In this document: piece by piece, positions 6,773 to 12,775 of the stretch | How the letters are laid out: every line of letters starts with the position of its first letter | Position numbering within the stretch: position 1 is the stretch's first letter | Assembly (NCBI GenBank): GCA_041651175.1 | Contig: JBAZJT010000034.1 | Location: 1-12,775, forward strand | Source: Elusimicrobiales bacterium | Lineage (GTDB): Bacteria > Elusimicrobiota > Elusimicrobia > Elusimicrobiales > Elusimicrobiaceae | DNA length: 12,775 nucleotides | Direction: 5' to 3' | Position numbers and translations under genes: made by a program | Notes under the pieces: model-generated | Databases searched by the model: none | The model's input: only the letters and a program-made list of their open reading frames with translations | What the model was told of the DNA's origin: nothing

Positions 6773-9700
6773 ATGCATATTTCGGGATTGTGGATACGCA
6801 GGCCCGTAACGACCGTGCTTACGATGTGCGCGGTTCTTTTTTTCGGGCTGGTCTGCTACAAGAAGCTGCCCATAAACAACCTGCCGGCGGTTGATTTCCC
6901 GATAATAGTGGTCAACGCCTCGCTGCCGGGGGCCACGCCGGAGATCATGGCGGCCACCGTGGCAACCCCGCTGGAAAAGCAGTTTTCCTCCATAAACGGC
7001 CTGCTGTCCATGACCAGCACCAGCTATCAGGGCAGCACTCAGATAGTGCTGCAATTCGCGCTGGAGCGCAACGTGGACGCCTGCGCGCTGGACGTAAACT
7101 CCGCCATATCGGCGGCGTCGGCCTTCCTGCCGATGAACATGCCATCCACCCCCACTTTCCAGAAAGTAAATCCGGCGGACTCGCCCATACTCTACCTGGC
7201 GCTGACCTCGGACACGCTGCCCATGTCGCAGGTCAACGAGTATGCCGACACCACCATATCCCGCTATTTCGCCACCATAGACGGCGTCTCGCAAATCCAG
7301 CTTTACGGCACGCAGAAATACGCCGTCCGCATACAGGTCAACCCGGACAGGGTGTTCGGCCACGGGATGGACCTCTCCGACGTAAACTCCGCCATAAAAG
7401 CGGGCAACGTAAACCTGCCCGGCGGCCTGCTGGACGGCGAAAACCAGTCCTATACGGTTGAAACCAAAGGCCAGCTGATGAACGCCGCCGGCTACAACAA
7501 CCTGGTGGTGCGCTACGAGCAGGGCTATCCTGTCAAGGTTAAAGACATCGGCAATGCCATAGACAGCGTGGATTTCGACAAGACCGTGGCCTGGTACGGC
7601 GACCACAAAAAGCAGGGCCAGACCATCATCATCGCCGTGCGCAAGCAGCAGGGCGCCAACGCCGTGGAGGTGGTGCGCAAAATCAACGCGCTGATGCCAA
7701 AGGTCCGCGCGCTGATTCCCGCCTCGGTGGAGATACACAGCGTCTACGACGAATCTTATTTCATTGAAGAATCCATAGACGATGTGCAGTTCACCCTTAT
7801 CCTGACCGTGCTGCTGGTCGTGGCGGTGATATTCATATTCCTGCGCTCGCTTACCGCCACGATTATCCCCAGCATAGTGGTTCCGCTTTCGCTGGTGGCG
7901 ACTTTCGCGGCGATTTACGTGCTGGGGTTCAGCCTGAACAACCTCTCGCTTATGGCGCTGACTTTGTCGGTGGGCTTTGTGGTGGACGACGCGGTGGTCA
8001 TGCTGGAAAACATAGTCCGCCGCATGGAGGGCGGGGAAAATGCGATGGACGCCTCCATGCGCGGCTCAAAGGAGATAGAGTTCACCATCATCTCCATGAC
8101 CATATCGCTTGTGGTGGTTTTCGTGCCGATAATATTCCTGGGCGGCATAGTGGGGCGGCTGTTCAGGGAATTCGCTGTCAGCATAGGCGTGGCGATACTG
8201 GTGTCGGGCTTCATGTCGGTGTCTTTGACGCCGATGCTGTGCAGCAGGCTCATCAAAATGAAGCACGGCGGCGAGGGCGAAAAGAAAAACGCATTCATCG
8301 CCTGGACCGAGAAAATGCTGGACGCCATGTCCGCCTACTACGCGCGCACGCTTAGAATCGCGCTTGGCCACAAGATGATTTCGCTGTGGGTTACGGTCAT
8401 ATCGCTGGCGGGCTCCGCATGGTTTTTCAAGGTGATGCCCAAGGGCTTTATCCCCAGCCAGGACCGCAACCTGTTTCAGGCCTACACCCAGGGCGACGAT
8501 AAGGCCACCTTCGCCCAGATGACGGCGCACCAGCAGGCCTTAAACGACGAGGCAAAGAAACTGCCGGAGATGGACAAGTACATCTCCATTGCGGGCCTCA
8601 ACAGCCTCAATTCCGGGCTTATATTCGTCTCGCTGGTGGACGCGCACGAGCGCAAAGCCACCGCCGACCAGGTGATGAACCGCCTGCGCGAGAAGTTTGA
8701 GCGTATCCCCGGCATACGCGCCTTCCTCAACAACCCGCCGCCGATAACGGTTTCGGCGCATCAGACAAACGGGTTGTGGCAGTACACGCTGCAAACCAGC
8801 AATCTGGACGATCTTTACAAATACGCCCCCATGATGGAGGCCAAAATCGGCTCGGTGCCGGGCCTGCTCAACGTCAACTCCGACCTTCAGCTTAAAAAAC
8901 CCAAGCTGATAGTGCATGTGGACCGCGACAAGGCGTCTTCCGTGGGGCTGACGCTTTCGGATATAGAGGAGTCCATTTATTCCGCCTACGGCTCGCGCTA
9001 CGTCTCCACGATATACGGCGACACGAACCAGTACTACGTCATCCTGGAGCTGCTGCCGGAATTCCGCCAGGACGTAAACGCGCTTTCAAAGATGTATATC
9101 AAGCCTCCGTCGGGCAAAATGGTCGCGCTGGGCACAATAGCCAGCATAGAGCAGACCGTCTCGCCCATAAGCGTCAATCATAAGGGGCAGATACCTTCGG
9201 CCACCATTTCGTTTGACATAGCCCCCGGACATTCCATAAGCGAGGCGATGGCGGCCATAGAAAAAATCTCGCGCGAGAACCTGCCCGCCGGCATCAGCGG
9301 CGATTTTGAGGGTTCGGCCCAGTCGTTTGCCGACTCTTTTGCCAGCCTGGGGTTTTTGCTGATTGTTACGGTGTTTGTGATATACATAGTGCTGGGCATA
9401 CTCTACGAAAGCTACATACACCCGGTAACAATTCTGTCCTCGCTGCCGCTGGCGGGTTTCGGCGCGCTTTTTGCGCTGTGGATATTCCGCATGGAACTGG
9501 ACCTCTACGCCTTTGTGGGAATCATCATGCTGGTGGGCCTTGTAAAGAAAAACGGCATCATGATGGTGGACACCGCGCTGGAGATTGCCCGCGACCGCAA
9601 GACGGATTCCGAGGAGTCCATTTACCAGGCCTGCCTGCTGCGCTTCCGCCCGATTATGATGACCACCATGGCCGCGCTGCTGGGCACGCTGCCGATTGCG

Positions 9701-9850
9701 CTTGGCATAGGCGCGGGCGGAGAGTCGCGCGCGCCTATGGGCGTTGCGGTCTGCGGCGGATTGTTCTTCTCGCAAATGCTGACGCTCTACATCACCCCAG
9801 TTTTCTACATCTGGTTTGACAGACTCTCCGAGAAATGGAAGGGGCGGTAA
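6773..9850 (+). CDS. RND-family multidrug efflux pump inner-membrane transporter (HAE1/MdtC-like)
   Basis: The 1025-residue protein is a full-length RND proton/drug antiporter of the inner membrane. The N-terminus (WIRRPVTTVLT; LPAVDFPIIVVNASLPGA; VATPLEK) resembles the MdtB/MdtC branch from memory. Proton-relay residues are present: D405/D406 in TM4 (GFVVDDAVVMLENI) and K926 in TM10 (GLVKKNGIMMVD). TM1 is near 11-29, TM2-6 at 341-490, TM7 near 534-552 followed by PKGFIPSQDRN, and TM8 starts near 858, with two large periplasmic loops between, as expected for the duplicated 12-TM fold. There is one RND subunit, so a homotrimer is likely. It begins 9 nt after the adaptor stop with no strong Shine-Dalgarno (only GGAC), so coupling to the upstream gene may help translation. 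Substrates cannot be read from the sequence; drugs, bile-like detergents or metabolites are possible. Confidence 0.96.
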   Translation: MHISGLWIRRPVTTVLTMCAVLFFGLVCYKKLPINNLPAVDFPIIVVNASLPGATPEIMAATVATPLEKQFSSINGLLSMTSTSYQGSTQIVLQFALERNVDACALDVNSAISAASAFLPMNMPSTPTFQKVNPADSPILYLALTSDTLPMSQVNEYADTTISRYFATIDGVSQIQLYGTQKYAVRIQVNPDRVFGHGMDLSDVNSAIKAGNVNLPGGLLDGENQSYTVETKGQLMNAAGYNNLVVRYEQGYPVKVKDIGNAIDSVDFDKTVAWYGDHKKQGQTIIIAVRKQQGANAVEVVRKINALMPKVRALIPASVEIHSVYDESYFIEESIDDVQFTLILTVLLVVAVIFIFLRSLTATIIPSIVVPLSLVATFAAIYVLGFSLNNLSLMALTLSVGFVVDDAVVMLENIVRRMEGGENAMDASMRGSKEIEFTIISMTISLVVVFVPIIFLGGIVGRLFREFAVSIGVAILVSGFMSVSLTPMLCSRLIKMKHGGEGEKKNAFIAWTEKMLDAMSAYYARTLRIALGHKMISLWVTVISLAGSAWFFKVMPKGFIPSQDRNLFQAYTQGDDKATFAQMTAHQQALNDEAKKLPEMDKYISIAGLNSLNSGLIFVSLVDAHERKATADQVMNRLREKFERIPGIRAFLNNPPPITVSAHQTNGLWQYTLQTSNLDDLYKYAPMMEAKIGSVPGLLNVNSDLQLKKPKLIVHVDRDKASSVGLTLSDIEESIYSAYGSRYVSTIYGDTNQYYVILELLPEFRQDVNALSKMYIKPPSGKMVALGTIASIEQTVSPISVNHKGQIPSATISFDIAPGHSISEAMAAIEKISRENLPAGISGDFEGSAQSFADSFASLGFLLIVTVFVIYIVLGILYESYIHPVTILSSLPLAGFGALFALWIFRMELDLYAFVGIIMLVGLVKKNGIMMVDTALEIARDRKTDSEESIYQACLLRFRPIMMTTMAALLGTLPIALGIGAGGESRAPMGVAVCGGLFFSQMLTLYITPVFYIWFDRLSEKWKGR

Positions 9851-10040
9851 GGCAGGCAGTTAGCCCGGAAATCGCAGTTGGATTGCGGAATTCGCCGAAA
9901 AAACCGCGCCACACTACCTTCACAAAATCATCCTTTCCCGCAGTGAGACGCGCGCGGATAAGTCCGGCATTATTTTGCGCTTTTTCGCCTCGGTCCTCGC
10001 GCCAACTGAAACATTCAGGTGAATCTTATCCGGGAGAAGT
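9851..10040. other. Convergent intergenic gap with no clear terminator
   Basis: This 190-bp stretch separates the converging 3' ends of the RND gene and the ligase gene. I see only short stems (for example CTGAA/TTCAG near 10009-10021) and no GC-rich hairpin with a T-run on either strand. No supported gene lies here. Termination may be Rho-dependent or rely on converging transcription. Confidence 0.5.
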
Positions 10041-12527
10041 TTACTTTTTGCCGGGGCCGACGGAGAAATGGACGCCGTTGTCTATCTGATTATGCGCCGG
10101 GGCCGGAGCCGCCTGCTGCGGCGCCGCCGGACCGGGAATGCGAATCGTCCCGCCATGCTCGCGCATCATGCGGGCGGCTTCGTAGCTGGTTTTGGCGGAC
10201 TGGTTTTTCGGGTCCAGCTCAGAGGCGCGCTTGAACGCGGTTTCCGCCTCGCCCCACAGCCGCAGCTTGGATTTGAACAGGCCCAGGCTCATGTACGCCT
10301 CGGATGATTCGTGGGTATGGCCCTTTTGGCGGCAATAGGGAGCGTTGATATTATCCTCGTATTCCCTGCGGGCCATGTCCGTCTGCCCCTTGGCCTCGTA
10401 AATGCGCGCGCGGTGGTAATAGGTGTACGGAAAAACCGGGTCCAGATTGTGATACAAGCTGAAGGAATGCAAAGCCCTGTCCAGATATTTGTTCGCCTCG
10501 TCGGGATTTGTTGTTACGAGGGAATCGTGCTTTTTCATGTAAAGCTCGCCAAGCTGGTAGAAGGTCTGCACATAATTGGGCGCAAGCTCGCGCAGCCTGC
10601 TGTAGTCGGCGATAGCGCGGTCATAGTCGGTGCGGGGGGCATTGTCCTCATCCCCCCATTCGGGGCGATACTGGGGAACAAGGTCAAAGCGGTCTTTATA
10701 TACATTGCCGCGGAAATAATAGGCCATCACAAATGACGGGTCGTATTTGTTGACCAGATTGTAATAGGAGAGCGCGCTGCCCCAGTCCCGCTCCTTGGAA
10801 AAATATATCGCCAGGTTGTGATACACATTCGCCCGGAAAAACCCCCAGAACAGATTCATCGGATAGAGCATGGCCAGTATTATCAGCAATGCCGCCGCGC
10901 CGTTGGCCATCCAGGCCGTCCTGAGAAATTTCCAGCACAGCCAGGCCGACATCGGTATCATCACCACCCAGGCAACATGCCATTGCAGGAAATCGCCGAA
11001 GGGCATGGTGTCGGCCAGCGGCCCCTGCAATTCCGAGAACTGGCCCCATATGGAAAACAGCAGCCACAGCAGCCCGCCGAAGGCGGCAAGGCGCAGCGGC
11101 CACAGCCAGGCGGAGGGTTCCGGTTCCTCGTTTTTTGGCAGCAGCGCGGCGGAGGAATAATCCGTCTGATGCGTCTCGTAGAGCGCCTTTCCCCTGGCTA
11201 TGGCAATCACAAGCCCAGGCAGCAGGCCGAAATATATCCCGGAAGAGACAAAGCGCATGCTGACGTCAAAGAAGTTATGCGCCATCATCGCGGCGAAGGC
11301 AGCCAGGTAGCCCAGCAAATCGTAGGCGCGGGGAGGGGGGCGCAAATCCGGGTCTTCCAGCAGCGCCCGCGTCTGCGCGCCCAGCGCGCGCAGTCCGGTA
11401 ACCACGGTGAAAACTATTATCCACAGGAACAGCCCGAAACCCAACAGGCCGTTGTCCATCCACTGTTCCAGATATTCATCCTCCGCATGGTCGGTTTCGG
11501 TGTTATGCTTGCCCTCTATGTGGAATATCTGCGGGCGGCGGAACGCGGGATAAATGACCTTGAAAGTCCCAACCCCGGTGCCGGTGAAGGGTTTCGTCTC
11601 TATCATCTCCCAGGTGGAAAGCCAGGTGAACACGCGGAAATTGACGGAATTCATCCTTTTCGCGGCAAACACCCCCACCAGCGCGGCGCAGCCCAACAGC
11701 ACGGACAGCGCAGCGGCATTGATGGCGACTTTATACCGCTCGTAATACCGCCGCAGGAAAAACACCGAATACATCGCCGTGAATATCGCGGAGGCTATGC
11801 CGAACCCCATCCACGCGCCCTTTGTCTCGGTGAAATAGAGGCAGGCGGCGTCGGCCAGCAGAATCGGAATGTACCAGAAAGAGCGCGTTTTCAGATACTG
11901 CGCCAGAAAAACGAAAAACACCAGCAGCGCAAAATCGGCGAAGAAATTGGGATTGCCGTAGGTGGAAAAAACGCGCGGCCCGAACGCCGCCCGCCACACA
12001 AACGGGTCCAGCCGCACGGACGAATGGCGCGCGTAAAACTGCCAGTCCGCTATCTGGACCAGGCCGTAGAGTATGGTAACCGCCGCGCCGGCCAGGAATA
12101 TTTTCGTAAAGCGGTTCACCGCCTTCTCGTCAAATTCGGAAATGACCACCACCGAAACGCCGGTGTAGACCATATAGCGCACGAAATCGTCCACCGACAG
12201 CCATTTGTACGGCGCGTTCAGGAAAGACAACACGATATAGCCCATGTAAAGCAGGAAAGGCGACAGGAAAATAAGGTCCTCTTTGCGTATCGCCTTTCTG
12301 CCCTCAAGCGCGAGCAGGCAGGTCCACAGCGCAAACAGCGCCAGCCCGCCCATTTGCAGCAGAGTTATCTTGACCTGCGCCGAATCGTAGGTGCGCAGAT
12401 AAAAAGCGTTGGAAATAAGGACGTAAAGGAAAGGCACCCACCAGTGTATGGCGCCGCGCAGATAATCCACTGCCGGGGATAGCGCCGCCTGAGCAGCGGC
12501 GGCGGGAGATTTTTTTTCTCTTGCCAT
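10041..12527 (-). CDS. O-antigen ligase (Wzy_C-type) polytopic membrane protein with C-terminal TPR domain
   Basis: The 828-residue protein has about 12 hydrophobic segments up to residue 560, then a soluble TPR region (about 567-780) and a Pro/Ala/Gln-rich tail. Ligase-family motifs: RVFSTYGNPNFFADF (186-199), ETKGAWMG (234-241), RVFTWLSTWEMI with PFTGTGVGTF (298-322), and a His-containing periplasmic segment DHAEDEYLEQWMDNG (346-360, H347), equivalent to the HN-YLQ-LAE-G motif. Such proteins move lipid-linked glycan to lipid A core, or to protein in O-oligosaccharyltransferases; which applies is not decidable here. TPR units include LVNKYDPSFVMAYYFRGNVY, YQLGELYMKK, YYHRARIYEAKG and AETAFKRASELDP. 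Ligase-TPR fusions are a known architecture. The ATG at 12527 follows tRNA-Thr by 7 nt without a Shine-Dalgarno site, and an in-frame TAA inside the tRNA rules out a longer start. Confidence 0.9.
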   Translation of the reverse strand: MAREKKSPAAAAQAALSPAVDYLRGAIHWWVPFLYVLISNAFYLRTYDSAQVKITLLQMGGLALFALWTCLLALEGRKAIRKEDLIFLSPFLLYMGYIVLSFLNAPYKWLSVDDFVRYMVYTGVSVVVISEFDEKAVNRFTKIFLAGAAVTILYGLVQIADWQFYARHSSVRLDPFVWRAAFGPRVFSTYGNPNFFADFALLVFFVFLAQYLKTRSFWYIPILLADAACLYFTETKGAWMGFGIASAIFTAMYSVFFLRRYYERYKVAINAAALSVLLGCAALVGVFAAKRMNSVNFRVFTWLSTWEMIETKPFTGTGVGTFKVIYPAFRRPQIFHIEGKHNTETDHAEDEYLEQWMDNGLLGFGLFLWIIVFTVVTGLRALGAQTRALLEDPDLRPPPRAYDLLGYLAAFAAMMAHNFFDVSMRFVSSGIYFGLLPGLVIAIARGKALYETHQTDYSSAALLPKNEEPEPSAWLWPLRLAAFGGLLWLLFSIWGQFSELQGPLADTMPFGDFLQWHVAWVVMIPMSAWLCWKFLRTAWMANGAAALLIILAMLYPMNLFWGFFRANVYHNLAIYFSKERDWGSALSYYNLVNKYDPSFVMAYYFRGNVYKDRFDLVPQYRPEWGDEDNAPRTDYDRAIADYSRLRELAPNYVQTFYQLGELYMKKHDSLVTTNPDEANKYLDRALHSFSLYHNLDPVFPYTYYHRARIYEAKGQTDMARREYEDNINAPYCRQKGHTHESSEAYMSLGLFKSKLRLWGEAETAFKRASELDPKNQSAKTSYEAARMMREHGGTIRIPGPAAPQQAAPAPAHNQIDNGVHFSVGPGKK

Positions 12528-12534
12528 CAGAATA

Positions 12535-12606
12535 AGCCGAGGATGGGACTTGAACCCACAACCTATCGCTTACGAAGCGATCGCTCTACCGTTGAGCTAC
12601 CTCGGC
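12535..12606 (-). tRNA. tRNA-Thr (anticodon CGT)
   Basis: The 72-nt minus-strand sequence folds as a full cloverleaf: acceptor GCCGAGG/CCTCGGC (7 perfect pairs), D-arm GCTC/GAGC, anticodon arm ATCGC/GCGAT with loop TTCGTAA (anticodon CGT, reading ACG), 5-nt variable loop, T-arm GTGGG/CCCAT with loop TTCAAGT, and discriminator T. The 3' CCA is not encoded (TAT follows), so the tail must be added enzymatically. The next gene begins 7 nt downstream on the same strand. Confidence 0.97.
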
Positions 12607-12616
12607 GCGTTTTATA

Positions 12617-12645
12617 AGTATACCGAATCTAGGACGGTTTGGCGA
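12617..12645 (-). promoter_or_regulatory. Promoter of tRNA-Thr, probably also of the ligase gene
   Basis: On the minus strand TCGCCA (12645-12640) and TATACT (12622-12617) are exactly 17 nt apart, with 4/6 and 5/6 matches to the sigma70 consensus. The -10 ends 10 nt before the tRNA 5' end, placing the start site almost at the mature tRNA. No other promoter fits between the tRNA and the ligase, so one transcript for both is likely. Confidence 0.6.
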
Positions 12646-12657
12646 GTGCGAGAATTA

Positions 12658-12713
12658 TCCAATGCAAGATGAGCCTGAAGGAATGCTCGTTTCCAACACA
12701 AGATGAGCCTGAA
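12658..12713. repeat. Direct repeat, two 22-nt copies with 34-nt period
   Basis: Copies at 12658-12679 and 12692-12713 differ at only two positions and share the core CAAGATGAGCCTGAA (12665-12679, 12699-12713). Each copy contains an ATG AGC CTG that could start translation on the plus strand, but the first frame closes after 17 codons. Paired subterminal repeats of about this size occur at ends of IS21-like and Tn7-like elements as transposase binding sites. If so, the element boundary could be near TGCGAG at 12647, just outside the tRNA promoter. A simple local duplication is the alternative. Confidence 0.8.
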
Positions 12714-12775
12714 CCGCGCTGAAATCGTCCGTTTGCGCTCTGTCGTTCGTAAACTAAGCCATGACGCTGGAAATG
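12703..12775 (+). CDS. Possible 5' end of an unidentified gene running off the right edge
   Basis: An open frame of 24 codons starts at the ATG inside the second copy of the 22-nt repeat and reaches the window edge without a stop. It reads MSLNRAEIVRLRSVVRKLS and continues with a few more residues, looking like a basic amphipathic helix. No Shine-Dalgarno site precedes it. Codons such as CGT, GCT and CTA are used more here than in the neighbouring GC-rich genes, which would suit acquired DNA, but the sample is tiny. It could be a transposase-type or RNA-modifying protein start, or no gene at all. I cannot identify it. Confidence 0.3.
   Translation, partial: MSLNRAEIVRLRSVVRKLSHDAGN

Noticed and set aside
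5807..7738. 643-codon open frame on the minus strand
   Set aside because: It lies antisense to the adaptor and RND genes, spans their junction, and its translation is rich in His, Arg, Gly and Tyr with no family motif. It is a GC-rich shadow frame.
9086..9775. 229-codon minus-strand frame
   Set aside because: Antisense to the C-terminal half of the RND pump, Arg/His/Gln-rich and without a start signal.
9955..10032. CGGATAAG and CTTATCCG inverted 8-mers in the convergent gap
   Set aside because: The arms are 62 nt apart and only 8 nt long, which is easily expected by chance, and no T-run or stem extension supports a terminator.
10818..12482. 554-codon open frame on the plus strand
   Set aside because: It is antisense to the ligase/TPR gene. 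Its translation is Gln/His/Arg/Gly-rich low-complexity sequence without signal or motifs, while the opposite strand has clear family motifs and membrane segments.
12658..12713. Short CRISPR array from two 22-nt repeats
   Set aside because: There are only two copies with a 12-nt gap, no further copies at the same period, and no dyad typical of CRISPR repeats.

Overview
The window looks like chromosomal DNA of a diderm (Gram-negative type) bacterium with fairly high GC. The evidence is an outer-membrane efflux channel with its lipoprotein-like adaptor and RND pump, an O-antigen-ligase-type membrane protein, a murein lytic transglycosylase and several cleavable signal peptides. No ribosomal marker is present, so the phylum cannot be fixed. 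The mix of a 'GDLTGNYPNP' repeat protein, a ligase-TPR fusion and a stand-alone receiver would fit an uncultured lineage such as Elusimicrobiota, but that is only a guess.

Layout, left to right. (1) 1-2021, minus strand: a stand-alone CheY-like receiver is followed 3 nt later by a long secreted fibre-like protein. That protein runs off the left edge and carries 112-residue tandem repeats. (2) 2142-3433, minus strand: a secreted lytic transglycosylase ends in a textbook intrinsic terminator, which separates it from the receiver operon. (3) 3434-3629: a divergent intergenic region with a notable 13-nt-arm inverted repeat. (4) 3630-4142, plus strand: a small secreted protein of unknown function, followed by a strong hairpin. 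(5) 4401-9850, plus strand: a compact tripartite efflux operon in the order outer-membrane factor, membrane-fusion protein, RND pump. (6) 9851-10040: a convergent gap. (7) 10041-12606, minus strand: tRNA-Thr(CGT), then an 828-residue O-antigen ligase/TPR protein starting only 7 nt after the tRNA. A good promoter sits just upstream of the tRNA. (8) 12647-12775: a near-perfect 22-nt direct repeat with a 34-nt period and an open reading frame running off the right edge. This could be the end of an insertion sequence or the start of an ordinary gene.

The common theme is the cell envelope: surface fibre, peptidoglycan cleavage, efflux and surface glycan ligation. Nothing shows that these units form one system. 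The most unusual points are the tRNA-mRNA junction without a Shine-Dalgarno site, the receiver/fibre coupling, the inverted repeat between the divergent genes and the duplicated sequence at the right edge. The core families are all known, and I found no clearly new multi-gene system.
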